Assembly (NCBI GenBank): GCA_013407085.1
Contig: JACCGJ010020209.1
Location: forward strand, 160,135-224,134
Reading direction: 5' to 3'
Length of the DNA: 64,000 nucleotides
Origin: Atriophallophorus winterbourni
Taxonomy: Eukaryota > Platyhelminthes > Trematoda > Plagiorchiida > Microphallidae
This document shows, piece after piece, positions 41,601 through 51,714 of the stretch. The stretch's first letter is position 1; each line of letters begins with the position of its first letter. The notes below the pieces were generated by a model. That model saw nothing but the letters and a program-made list of their open reading frames with translations. It was not told the DNA's origin and searched no databases. Made by a program: the position numbers and the translations under genes.

Positions 41601-43015
41601 ACACTCTCGCCAGTTTTTATTCACGAGTTTTCGCCCCCCCATGATGCCTTACAATCATCGTAATTGTCAGCACCAATTGTGCCGGAGACTATAAGCGACA
41701 TATGCATCAGTTCTGAAATAGTGCACCACCACCTACGCAGGTTGAATATCGCCAAGTCCCCGGGATCTGACGGAATCACACCTGTAATCCTACAGTTATG
41801 CGGCCGTCAATTGTTCGAACCAATTCGTGATTTATTTAATCACTCTTTAAGGAAGGGTGTTGTACAGACTAACTGGGAGAGAGGAACAATAACACCCATC
41901 TACAAAGGTGGAATTCGTAATGACCCAGCAAATTACCGCCCTGTTACACTCCGGCATCATACCGGATGTGGTCAGGTTCTGTCACCGTCAGCTTTGTGAA
42001 CCGCTCTCCAGCCTGTTTAACTATTCGTTGCTTAATGGAGTCGTACCGAAAGATTGGAAATCCGGCGTGATTTCACCTGTTTTCAAAGGAGGATGCGATC
42101 TGACGCTGCAAATTATCGGCCCGTCACACTTTTACCTGTTATTGCTAAGCTCGTGGAACGTATGGCCTCGAAAAGAATGGTTGCACACTTTGAATCGCAT
42201 AATTTGTTTTCGCCAGCGCAGCATGCATTTCGATCTCACCGATCTTGTCTCACAAATCTTCTCCTCGCGTTAGACGACTGGACAAAGGTGTTGGATGAAA
42301 GTTCTTGCATCCACGTCTGTTAGCTAGACATTTCGAAAGCTTTTGACAGAGTCGATCATCATTTGCTTCTTCAAAAACTGATGCGTTTATTAATATGCTA
42401 TCCACTTCTCCCATGGTTGCGCGACTATCTGTCAGATCGCGACGCCCGAGTTAAAGTTAACGGAGTGCTATCCCAAATGTTCAAAACCACCAGTGGAGTC
42501 CCACAAGGATCTGTGCTAGGCCCGCTCCTCTTTCTGTTGTGCATAAATGATTTACGCCCCCCTCATTTTGTCCAAAATGGTCCTGTTCGCGGATGATACG
42601 AAACTTTGGACGCCAATATGTTCTGCAGAGGATTGTGAGAAACTGCAAATGGATTTGGACAGTGTGTCGAATTGAGCGGCCATGAATGACATGTCATTCA
42701 ACATAAAGTAATGTAAGATGCTCCATCTTGACAAGAATGTTCCTTGGACATGTCGATTGGGAACTGAAAACCTAGCACGGAGCTCGTTAGAAAAAGATCG
42801 TTTCCAGCGGAGTTGGATAGAAGTTCTTGCATTCACGTCTGTTACATAGACATTTCAAAGACTTTTGACAGAGTGAATCACCATTTGCGAATTCAAAAGC
42901 AGATACGTTTAGGAATATGTGAACCGCTTCTCTCATGGTTTTGCGACTACCTGTCAAATCGCCACGCCCGAGTTAAAGTAAACGGAGTGGGCGGTATGTC
43001 CTGTCAATCGAGGTT
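41560..43015 (+). pseudogene. CR1-like RT, three joined plus-strand fragments
   Basis: Fragment 1 (41560-41945): HLRRLNIAKSPGSDGITPVI, then GTITPIYKGGIRNDPANYRP. It breaks off and joins fragment 2 (41950-42700), which restarts earlier in the RT: SGIIPDVVRFCHRQLCEPLS, GVVPKDWKSGVISP, then in a shifted frame [40 protein letters not shown] and [20 protein letters not shown]. Fragment 3 (42800-43010) restarts at SSCIHVCYIDISKTFDRVNH. The overlap of content proves tandem or rearranged copies. All lack the C-terminal domain. Confidence 0.8.
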
Positions 43016-43019
43016 AAAA

Positions 43020-43640
43020 CATTTTCCAATATCCTTGTGTCTCGGAGGTTGCTACCACATGCTTTGAGGACACCTGATGCAGCATGAACCAATTCTATCC
43101 GCTACGTTTCACGTCCTCTGATGTTTATGAAGCATAGAATAGAATAATACAACAACCCTATCTTATATACGCGAATGGTGTTACTATAACAAAATGTGGG
43201 TGCCGGTTGTCGCTTTTATCTGATTTGTCAATCGATTTAGTGCCAACCCGTTCCATTCAAGCCATCATCACGTTTGACTCCCTTGACGAATCCCTTGTTA
43301 GTGGTTGACGTTGTCCGTCTCTTTTGTTTCTGAGGACGTCACAATTTGTTATCCTACGATTCTTGCGATATTTGTCGATATTTGTCTTTTGGGCGCTTCC
43401 TGCTCCGTTTATCTGCCCCAAGCCACATTCTGTATAATATACAAAATCTCGTGATTATCACATAATAGGCCTATATTCTATGTACGATTTGTTCATTCTA
43501 TTTCATACCATTAGTTTATCCTCCGTGATGTCTCGGGATATTAATTATATTGTTATACAATAGTAGAGATACACTTTTGTAATTATATATTTCTATTGTA
43601 TTCGGAATTAACATGAAGTTAAATATTCGTTTGCATGCTT
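43020..43640. other. No recognisable gene
   Basis: AT-rich with no diagnostic block. Ends in a short (CA)n run at 43648-43656 beside the hammerhead motif. Confidence 0.4.
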
Positions 43641-43656
43641 TTCCGTCACACACACA

Positions 43657-43698
43657 CCCCACGACCGGTTTCGTGCTGTTTGCACTCATCAGGTAGGG
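43657..43698 (-). ncRNA. Canonical hammerhead ribozyme
   Basis: The best ribozyme in the window (minus strand). Stem I is CCCTAC with GTGGGG (six pairs, one G-T). Core CTGATGA, stem II GTGC-AAACA-GCAC (four perfect pairs with the canonical G-C base), then GAAA and the self-complementary ACCGGT with cleavage triplet GTC. Every conserved core position is present. Stem III is only ACC/GGT with no loop, which in Penelope-like and retrozyme hammerheads is known to favour cleavage as a dimer. Surrounding sequence (GACAGTAAGATCAGGATCCG) is the same family as the other units. Confidence 0.85.
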
Positions 43699-44197
43699 AC
43701 AGTAAGATCAGGATCCGTATGCGCTTCAAGTAACCTTTCTAATACATACAACTAGCAAGTGTTTACATTTTTTCCAATTGATGTTAACCGTCATTCGGAT
43801 TAATTGCATGAGGATTGTTCGCACGAGAACATCATCGAAATCATGCGATAATGGCCAACGTCCAAACAAGCCCAGTGTTGTTATCGTTTGAATTGAACCG
43901 GTTGGAACGATATCGATAAAAAAAATCAGATCGAGGTGATGATATACAGGACAGAAATCTTTCAGGTCACTATTGTGGTTACGTGATTTGTCTAGGCGAT
44001 TGACCAATTGGCTTTCACTTGTCTTGTGGGATTTTTGTGGGATTCACGTGATTAACGCTGTAGAGTTTGACCTCAGGAATGAATCGGGACACAATCGATA
44101 AGTGGGTGTGAAACGCGGGGTGGGGTGGGGGTGGATGTGATTCAACGTTGGAGATCGAGTGACCTGAAGTGGCTGTGCTCATAACGCAAATGTCTGT

Positions 44198-44749
44198 TTG
44201 TCTGAGAACGTGTTAACCTCTCGATTGGAATATGTTTGGGACCGATCGTGTATTCATAATGCAAAGAAATTTGAGTGGAATCGGTTAGAATGCACATCTG
44301 AAGCGATACGTAGAATCTTGAACCAGGCGGCCATACGCGTGACTTATAAGAAAGGGAAAACTATCCGTTCGGTTCTGATGCACCTCAAGGATAAGACACC
44401 TTTATCTAGCGTCACGAACAGCATCTACAGAATCAACTGCAAGGACTGTTCGGGTGTTTACATAGGCCAGACTTCCAGGGAAATTCACACTAGAATCAAA
44501 GAACACCGAAAGCGTGTACGGAGACAGCCCCGGGATGCGAGGGAATATCAATCCCTTATTCGTGATTCCGCCTTGGCGGAGCACGTTTTAGATACGGGCC
44601 ACAGCGTCGATCTAGACAATGTGGAAATATTAAGACGCGGTATTAAACCGTATAGCGACGCCTACATGCAGGCAGGTCCACTGGCAGTCAATAAGGTGGA
44701 TGGGGTAGAAATCTCCACAATCTGGCGCTCGGCACTACTGCGACGGTAA
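44198..44749 (+). pseudogene. Penelope-like element GIY-YIG endonuclease, 5' truncated
   Basis: Open frame of ~183 codons. The linker SEAIRRILNQAAIRVTYKKG leads into YRINCKDCSGVYIGQTSRE and HTRIKEHRKRV. GVY...YIG is the GIY-YIG signature and R and E of 'TRIKEH' follow. The CKDC pair with H...H in LAEHVLDTGHSVD forms the Cys2-His2 motif that is specific to Penelope-like endonucleases. PLE proteins are ~700-900 residues with an RT before this domain; no RT is present upstream, so the copy is 5'-truncated. The frame itself is undamaged to its stop at 44749. A hammerhead-like motif lies ~310 bp downstream on the same strand, where PLEs carry one in their terminal repeats. Confidence 0.85.
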
Positions 44750-45057
44750 ATAGTTATTATTCACCTTATACCTACTAGTTAATTAGATTATTGTTTTTCT
44801 TCAAAAATAGGTTAACCTTAACCCCGTTAGTTATGTACTTTTACGTATGTGGGCAGCTGTGTCAACTGACCTTGACCGTGTTCACTTGTATCGGATTGAT
44901 TTGGTTACACACGGTGAGAAAAATGGACCACTGATCCTGGTCATTCCCACGAGACGTGACACACGGGAAGCGTACTATAGGCTGTTTAGCGGTAAGGTCA
45001 AATAAGTGGTGGTGGGTTGACCGCTACTTAATCATGTTCCCTGTCCTGACTATCACC

Positions 45058-45104
45058 CTTGGTCTGACGAAGCTTCTGTGTCAGAAGTGAAACGTTACCC
45101 AAAA
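45058..45104 (+). ncRNA. Hammerhead-like motif downstream of the Penelope-like frame
   Basis: GGTCTGACGAAGCTTCTGTG then TCAGAAGTGAAACGTTACCC. Core CTGACGA is followed by an extra A, a stem II of CTTCT/AGAAG, then GAAA and a palindromic AACGTT. Related copies are at 40870-40950 and 59249-59301. The same strand and position relative to the PLE frame suggest that it is the PLE terminal ribozyme. Confidence 0.6.
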
Positions 45105-45198
45105 ACTATTCTAACCGATTCCACTCAAATTTCTTTGCATTGTGTTAACCTCTCATTAACTACACAATCGCGTAGGTTGCTGAAGGATAGCTGCAAAC

Positions 45199-45305
45199 AC
45201 CAATATATTGTGGTGCTCACATTCCCATCCCTTACACACAACTACCGGTTTCTGACTGTTTGCCGTCATCAGGTGGAGACAGTGAGATCAGGTTCAGTGA
45301 GCCTT
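45199..45305 (-). mobile_element. 107-bp retrozyme-like insertion with 13-bp target duplication
   Basis: Flanked by perfect direct repeats GATAGCTGCAAAC at 45186-45198 and 45306-45318. On the minus strand it reads AAGGCTCACTGAACCTGATC, the hammerhead, then TGTGTGTAAGGGATGGGAA. It is shorter than the 153-bp unit at 40495 because it lacks the 5' segment. Confidence 0.85.
45237..45279 (-). ncRNA. Hammerhead motif in the 107-bp insertion
   Basis: Core CTGATGA, loop AAACA, GAAA, ACCGGTA all intact. Stem I CTCCAC faces GTTGTG (only partly paired). Stem II base is C-A, and GC/GT changes leave two or three pairs. Confidence 0.65.
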
Positions 45306-45711
45306 GATAGCTGCAAACGTTATCTCCAAAATGTTTACTAATATGGATATGTGTTTTGTTCTTCATGCGATCAATTCTACGAAAATTGTCAAAATGTTAT
45401 ATGATCGAAATATGTTGCCGCTTTGACACAAATGCTCGATGTTTTTATGTCAAACCGTGCTTAACATGATTGTCTCATTTTCCTTTGAATGTGTATAACA
45501 ATTTTACTATATTCAATTCAATTCAATTCAATTTTAATGGTCTAAAAAGCATATAGCTTTACAAAAAACCGCAGAATAGTATGACAACAACGAATAATAT
45601 AACAAGCAAAAATGGGATTAGATTGCTTACTGGGCAGTTCAAAAATCAAGTAAATATCCAAGGGCAGAAATTGTTTTCGATTGGTGGGATAACAAATGTA
45701 GGTGTATGGTG

Positions 45712-46446
45712 TTAAGATGTATAGTTTTCTTCAATGCACGGGTTTAGGGTCAAATAGGCATCAAGGCTTCTCTTGAAAGTTTGCTGGTTTGGTGAGTTCA
45801 CAACATTATCTGGCAGATTGTTCCAAGTAAAACAAACTCGCACGGCAAAAAAATGTCGTCTGCAGTTTAGTCTCGAGTGAGGGACAGTTAGAGTAAATGT
45901 GTGAGCTCTTGTATTATGCGAGCTCCGTAGATTCAATAAGCATTGTAGAGGGTGATTTTCAGTATTCAAAATATTGTAAACCAGAATCAAATCCCCTCGG
46001 AGACGACGACGTGGATAATCAAATAAATTCAGCGTTTTGATTCGCTCATTGTAGGGTTTCCGGCTGAGTCCAGTGACAAGTTTGGTAGCTCGATGATATA
46101 TTCGTTGCAAAGTCGCAACATCTTTTTTAAGCCATGGCGACCATGCTTGAACCGCATATTCCATCGTGGGCCTGATATACGTATTTATAATACAGGGAAT
46201 TGTCTGTTTTGAGAACCTACCGAAAATTCTCTTTAGGAGTGACAATTTCTGTGATGTTTTGCGATAGACGTAGTTGCAGTGGCTCGACATCATTAGGGTG
46301 TTGCTTATTAACACACCCAAGTCCCTTTGTTCCATGGTCCACGAGAGGCTGTGTGTTCCAAGAAAATACTGGTACTCCACATATTTGCCAATGTTTAACA
46401 TGTGACACTTTTGGAAATTGAAAAATATGCGATTTTTAGGGACCAA
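45712..46446 (-). CDS. CR1 C-terminal domain (frame-shifted continuation)
   Basis: Continues the RT in a different frame: FFNFQKCHMLNIGKYVEYQ, DLGVLISNTLMMSSHCNYVY, LLKRIFGRFSKQTIP, MEYAVQAWSPWLKKDVATLQ, RIYHRATKLVTGLSRKPYNE and the HHFFAVRVCFTWNNLPDNVV end. The same C-terminal domain recurs in every CR1 copy in this window and serves as the family hallmark. Confidence 0.88.
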   Translation of the reverse strand: MVPKNRIFFNFQKCHMLNIGKYVEYQYFLGTHSLSWTMEQRDLGVLISNTLMMSSHCNYVYRKTSQKLSLLKRIFGRFSKQTIPCIINTYIRPTMEYAVQAWSPWLKKDVATLQRIYHRATKLVTGLSRKPYNERIKTLNLFDYPRRRLRGDLILVYNILNTENHPLQCLLNLRSSHNTRAHTFTLTVPHSRLNCRRHFFAVRVCFTWNNLPDNVVNSPNQQTFKRSLDAYLTLNPCIEENYTS

Positions 46447-47462
46447 GCCTGGAGGTTGTCCAGATCCTTCTGGAGCAGTTCGCAGTCTTCCGACTTACTT
46501 ATCTTCGACCACACTTTTATATCGTCCGCGAACAGTACGATCTTGCATTTGATGAGAGCTGGTATGTCATTAGCATAAAGCGAGAAGAGGATTGGTGCGA
46601 AGACGGATCCCTGAGGCACTCCACTTGTCACGGCTACCGACTTCGATAGAGCACCGTCCACAGAGACTTGAATAAGCCGATCAGTCAGGTAATTTTCTAA
46701 CCATGCTAACAGACTGCCAGTGCTACAACAACGTTCCAGCTTCTGCAAGAGAATACTGTGGTTTACATGGTCAAATGCCTTCGACATATCGAGGTAACAT
46801 ACATGGATAGTATCCCCAGCATCTACTGCTCGAGCCCAGTCTTCAAGGGTAAGGAGAAGGTTAGTAAGGCAGGAGTATCCCCTTCTAAAACCGTGTTGCG
46901 CTCCCGAAAATAGCTTATTTTCCTCAAGGTATTTGCTCAGTTTTTTTGCCACGATCCTTTCGAGTACCTTGGATACGGCGGACAACAAAGTAACAGGTCT
47001 GTAATTTGCGGGCTCCGAACGCACCCCGCCTTTGAAAATCGGGGAGATTATACCAGATTTCCATTCAGTCGGTATGACACTTTGCGACAACGATTCGCAG
47101 AATAACTGAGTTAGAGGTCCGCATAGAGATTGTGCACAATGCTTGAGTATATTCGGGGTAATTTTATCACAACCAGGGGATTTTCTGGGATTCAACGATA
47201 GTAGAGTTCCCAGCACCTCTTCTTTGTTGATGGTTATTGTGTCCAATGATAGAGGATGCGTTATTTCTGGATCCATTTGTATATCCACGCTTTTCTTTGG
47301 ACAAAATACTGTAGCATAATAATTTACCAAAGCATTCGCGGTTTCAGCTGCATTTGTGGTCATTCCAGTGGGCGTCCGCAAGGCCGCAACTCCTGGTTTC
47401 ACTGAACACTGCTTGTTCACAATCTGGTAAAGAATCTTGGGATTCCGTTTTATTTTAGACAT
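46395..47462 (-). CDS. CR1 reverse transcriptase (355 codons)
   Basis: RT blocks complete and in order: LSLNPRKSPGCDKITPNILK, GIISPIFKGGVRSEPANYRP, QHGFRRGYSCLTNLLLTLED, YLDMSKAFDHVNHSILLQKL, TSGVPQGSVFAPILFSLYAN and LFADDIKVWSKIS with the catalytic FADD. The frame runs together with the endonuclease apart from two TAA codons. It ends in a short shifted tail (residues after LDNLQAWS), where a frameshift passes to the C-terminal frame. Confidence 0.88.
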   Translation of the reverse strand: MSKIKRNPKILYQIVNKQCSVKPGVAALRTPTGMTTNAAETANALVNYYATVFCPKKSVDIQMDPEITHPLSLDTITINKEEVLGTLLSLNPRKSPGCDKITPNILKHCAQSLCGPLTQLFCESLSQSVIPTEWKSGIISPIFKGGVRSEPANYRPVTLLSAVSKVLERIVAKKLSKYLEENKLFSGAQHGFRRGYSCLTNLLLTLEDWARAVDAGDTIHVCYLDMSKAFDHVNHSILLQKLERCCSTGSLLAWLENYLTDRLIQVSVDGALSKSVAVTSGVPQGSVFAPILFSLYANDIPALIKCKIVLFADDIKVWSKISKSEDCELLQKDLDNLQAWSLKIAYFSISKSVTC

Positions 47463-47621
47463 TATGTCAGCTTGATACTGTATTTTGTCTTCAGCAATAA
47501 GTTTAATGACCTGGTTTCTTAGTTATCTAAAGGTCTCACATGTGGCATTGGTGGTTAACCGGCGATGGTTTCTCCAAGCCGTATTTCGCAGTTTAATCCA
47601 TTTCCGAGTGCGACTGCCGAT

Positions 47622-48578
47622 TTAAAATTCGAATGCCTTTCCACACTGTTTTGGTACGAATGCTGAGTTTGAGTTGATTTCCCGGTTCAGCTTGGTCAAA
47701 ATGCTACACCACTGCTCTTTTACTCCTGTGCCTTCAATTTGCCAATCATTAATCAAACTTAGGGTGTTTGATAATTTAGATAGGCATACCTTTCTGATGA
47801 ATTTTGTTTTATCGTTTGTTCGCTCTGCTCGACATAGGTAGTCAAAATTCAAGACCAAATGGTCGCTCGAACCTAGCGGACAATCGTGTGTAATGTTTTC
47901 GACGGAGTCCTCTTCAGTTGTCAAGATAAGATCGAGCATTGAAGGCATATCTCTCCCTCTGTATCTTGTATTGCTTTCAACGTGATTATAAAAGGGAATT
48001 TCGTCAAACAGCTGCTGGAAGATGGCAGCAGTGGAGGTCTGAGAAATTTTGTTCGTCTTCAGCAAGTTAGGCAGATTAAAGTCTCCCATGATCAAGATTG
48101 TGGTATGATATCTTGAGGCAATCAAGCGTAGCTTATCGAGTAGATTCGTATTATACAGTTCCGGGGCTGCTGGTGTACGATAAATTACGCCGATTTTGCA
48201 ATCATCGCCTGTAGTCGATGTTAACAAACACCATATCGTGTCCTGAAGCACCAAGTCGGAATCCGTCAGTTCTTTGCATTTGAGTCTCTGATCATAATAG
48301 AGTGCCACACCTCCGCGTGAAGCACGGTCTCGGCGGAGCAGTGACATGCCAGCAATCTCTAACTCACAATCGTGAATTTGCGGGCTCAGCCAAGTTTCGA
48401 TAATGGCAATTAGCTGAGGTCGTTTAGTCTCAAACCGAGCGACAAGTTCGGCAAATTTGTTAATCAAGCATTGGGCATTGGTATAGAGGCATCCAAGAAC
48501 AGTTTTGGTAAGCAAAGATGGATGGTGTCGTGTGATGGCATAATCTGAGACAACCGTCATTGTCACGCTGATGTACAA
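47622..48578 (-). CDS. CR1 APE-type endonuclease domain (318 codons)
   Basis: Apurinic-type endonuclease of the EEP fold, which nicks target DNA for target-primed reverse transcription. Visible catalytic blocks: YTNAQCLINKF (Asn), IAIIETWLSPQ (Glu), GGVALYYDQRL, VIYRTPAAPE (Tyr), ILIMGDFNLPN (Asp, Asn), MLDLILTTEE and GSSDHLVLNFDY (Asp-His). All the usual residues are there, so the domain could be active. The stop at ~47622 is an in-frame TAA after AFEF; the conserved SRTRKW linker follows it directly. Confidence 0.88.
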   Translation of the reverse strand: MYISVTMTVVSDYAITRHHPSLLTKTVLGCLYTNAQCLINKFAELVARFETKRPQLIAIIETWLSPQIHDCELEIAGMSLLRRDRASRGGVALYYDQRLKCKELTDSDLVLQDTIWCLLTSTTGDDCKIGVIYRTPAAPELYNTNLLDKLRLIASRYHTTILIMGDFNLPNLLKTNKISQTSTAAIFQQLFDEIPFYNHVESNTRYRGRDMPSMLDLILTTEEDSVENITHDCPLGSSDHLVLNFDYLCRAERTNDKTKFIRKVCLSKLSNTLSLINDWQIEGTGVKEQWCSILTKLNREINSNSAFVPKQCGKAFEF

Positions 48579-48829
48579 AGCCTAAATGTTATAGGAAGCG
48601 GATTACGTAACTGTTGTGACCAACTTACCTGGACATACCCGGTAAGTGTCTGTACCTCTTGAACAATAAACTTTGAACTATTGTGATTGGTTGAATATTA
48701 CAAATTCTTTTGCCCGTTATTATTCAGCGTTGTTTCAGCTTGGAAGAACAAAATTTGGCTGTGTTTTCTTACTGCTGTAGAACAAATTTGCATTGCCAGT
48801 TTTTTCGGATAATTTCAATGAATTCGTCC

Positions 48830-49400
48830 ACTAATATTTACCCTCCTACACCCATTTGGATAGATGTTAACTTTCATCCTCCTCCGGATTGATGGATTAA
48901 TTGGAAAACTAAATTTCTGGATTACGTTGAACTACTGGACATTCTGCATCTCAAAATCGTGCTCCACCAGAAAACCAAAATAAAATTGTTACGGAATCAG
49001 CTGGGTAATGAAGGACAAAGACAATATGATATCCATGGTGTACGTGACAAAACTACACTCAATGAAGCCTTTATTGTGTTGGATAAACTGTTGGGTGCAT
49101 AGCAGAATCTTTATGATTTACGATTCAAGTTCAGACAAACTATGCGAGAAGCTGGCGAACTGTTACCTTACTATATTTCTTCATTGACCAAAGCAGTTCG
49201 TTAGTGTGATTACTTTAGTGCACCATCAAAGAAATTCGAAGAGGTCCTCCCCATACAAAATTACTTAACGGCTTTCAACGTCCCAATGAACGAGAAATGC
49301 TTTTAGTTCAAGATTCACACAAGCTCACTTGGGCAAAAGCTTGTGACATTGCTCCGAATCAGAAAGAAATAAAGGCTCAAGGTACTTTGTTTCCTACCGT
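48830..49400 (+). pseudogene. Gypsy gag, capsid part
   Basis: Frame with stops: WINWKTKFLDYVELLDILHL, IKLLRNQLGNEGQRQYDIHG, NEAFIVLDKLLGA, LRFKFRQTMREAGELLPYYI, ALLPIQNYLTAFNVP-like end. This is the standard Gypsy capsid ('W..W...F..Y', 'LLRxxLGxEGxRxY'). It is cut at ~49405 by the CR1 and continues at 51715. Confidence 0.75.
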
Positions 49401-49408
49401 TGTATATG

Positions 49409-51712
49409 TAATTCAAAGTAATTCAAAGTAATTCAAAGTTTTAATGGTCCAAAAAGTAAATACTTTACAGTAACCACAGATTAAAAATATAGGGAATTCA
49501 TAAAAACACCACAAATGTTTTATACACAAGGAAAGTCAGCACGTGTATTCAGGTGCAAGGTTGGGTTTAGTCAACATATACTTGTCAAGTTCAGCCTTGA
49601 ACATGTTCAGGCTTGTTGCGCGAATGATATGTGGGGCAGGGAGTTCCATAGAAAACAGACTCTGACAGCAAAGAAAAACCTTCGACAATTTGATCTGGAG
49701 TGTGGAATAATTAACTTGTATCCATGCGATCTGCTACCACGTGCTTCTTGCCGATGAAACAGGCGTTCAAGTGGGTGATCCACTGTATCCAGTATGTTGA
49801 AAAGCAGGATCAAGTCACCCCTGAGACGACGGTACGAAAAGTCAAAGAGGTTTAGTGTTGCAATCCGCTCCTCGTATGGCCTGTTGTATAGCTCCGTCAC
49901 CAGTTTTGTAGCGCGGTGGTATACCCGTTGCAGTAAGGTCATGTCCTTTTGTAACCATGGGGACCATGCTTGAACAGCATACTACATTGTTGGTCTGATA
50001 TAGGTGTTATAGGTGTATCTGCTTTGAGAAACGACCGAAGATCCTTCTGAGCAATGCTAAGATTTGGCAGGACTTTTTGTATACAACAGAACAGTGCCGT
50101 GAAGACTTCAGGTTACTGCTAATCCACACGCCCAGTTCTTTCTCTTCAGTAACCCATGAAAGTTGCTGAGATCCCAGAGTATGAGAATTCGAATGATTCA
50201 CCGACGTTCAACATTTCACATTTTTGGATGTTGAATGGTAAGCAGTTCCGCAAGGACCAATTATGAAGTGCTTCGAGATCTTTTTGGAGAATTTCGCAAT
50301 CTTCTATGGTGCGTATGCTAGTTCAGACTTTGATGTTATCCGCAAATAAAATGATTTTTCTGCGTACGATTTCAGGTATATCATTCGCGTACACGAGGGA
50401 GAGTATTGGCCCAAAGACTGAGCCTTGAGCTACGCCACTTGTAATTTCTACTGGGCTTGATAGTGCCCCAATAACTCTAACCCTTATAACTCTACCAGTC
50501 AAGTAGTCCTTTATCCAGGCCAATAATCTGCCGCATGCCCCGAGCTGCTCCAATTTTTGTAGCAGTATGCTGTGGTTAACACGATCAAAAGCTTTAGACA
50601 TGTCCAAGTAACACTCATGGATAGGGCATCCATCGTCCACGGCTCGAGTCCAATTATCAAGAGTTATGAGAAGATTGGTGAGACAGGAGTGTCTTGTCCT
50701 GAATCCGTGCTGTGCGATGGAAAGAAGCTTATTTTGTTCCAAGTGTTTGATAAGTTCGTCGACCACAAGTCGTTCGAGAACTTTAGAGACCACTGGCAAC
50801 AACGTGACTGGTCTGTAGTTAGACGCATCAGATCGGTTCCCTCCTTTGTATATCGGAGTGATTAGTCCGCATTTCCAGTCATTAGCAACCGTGCTACAAC
50901 TCAAATACAGGTTGAATAGGTCAGAGAGTGGTGAGAATAGAGCATGGGCGCATTGCTTTAGGATGAATGGTGTTATTTCATCAGCACCTGGGGATTTTTT
51001 TTGTATTTAACCCGCGTAGCTTTACCAGGACACTCTCGGGTTTCACAACGATTTCGTGTATTGTATTCTGCGACCTGAATGCAGGTATATCGTAGGATAC
51101 GCGCTCTTTAGGGTAGAACACTCTAGATTAAAATTGAGCGAGTTCGTTAGCGGCTTCGAGAGCTGTGGATGTAGTTCCAGTTGTAGTAAGTAAAGCGGAA
51201 ACACCTGGCTTTACCCTGGCCTTTCTGTTCACGATCTGGAAGAGGAGATTCGGATTTCGTTCAATTTTATCCATCAGATTCATTTGATACTTTTCTTTAT
51301 CCTCCTGGACAAGTTTAGTAACTTTGTTTCTCAACAAACGGTAAGATTCCCAAGATTCAGTTGTTGAATGCAGTATGTGGCTTCTCCACGCACAGTTTCT
51401 CACCTTTATCCATTTCCGTGTTCGACTCCGGATCACGAATTTGAATCCTTTTTTCAGTTGTTTTGAAACATATTTTTAGTGGAGTTCTATTTTTCGGTTG
51501 ATTTTCTGAAGTATCGATGACCAGCATTGTTGGACATCAGTGCTAATCGGTGCCCAGTCGGTGACTTCTTGAAGAGACATTGATAATGCAACCGTATCGA
51601 TTTTTCTTATCAACTTCTGAGCATCACTTGCTCTTATCGCTTCAGATATATAGTCGAAAACAATGACTACATGATCACTCTTTCCAAGAGGTGCTTCATA
51701 ACGGATATCCTC
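49409..51712 (-). mobile_element. CR1-like element inserted into Gypsy gag
   Basis: Minus strand. The endonuclease C-terminus is at 51476-51751 ([25 protein letters not shown]). The linker is at 51128-51436 ([34 protein letters not shown]). RT is at 50323-50904: GLITPIYKGGNRSDASNYRP, QHGFRTRHSCLTNLLITLDN, YLDMSKAFDRVNHSILLQKL, TSGVAQGSVFGPILSLVYAN (P to A in the conserved GVPQ) and ILFADNIKV (catalytic FADD changed to FADN). The C-terminal domain is at 50201-49607. The 3' end is a tandem TAATTCAAAG x3 at 49409-49438. The FADN substitution suggests an inactive RT. It is 5'-truncated at ~51712. Confidence 0.85.
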
Positions 51713-51714
51713 GA

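Larger units (their letters stand above)
45511..48590 (-). mobile_element. Near-complete CR1-like element (endonuclease + RT)
   Basis: The most complete non-LTR element here. It reads right to left: endonuclease, linker, RT, C-terminal domain, 3' UTR. The 3' end is a short tandem repeat (ATTCA)n at 45511-45533, as expected of CR1-type elements, which end in microsatellite-like repeats rather than poly(A). No separate ORF1 is present on the 5' side, where Gypsy sequence begins. Damage is light: two in-frame TAA codons (near 47622 and 47525) and one frameshift (~46440). Confidence 0.9.

Noticed and set aside
43726..44007. Minus-strand 93-codon frame upstream of the Penelope-like endonuclease as its missing RT
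   Set aside because: It is on the opposite strand and shows no RT block; I could not support a link.
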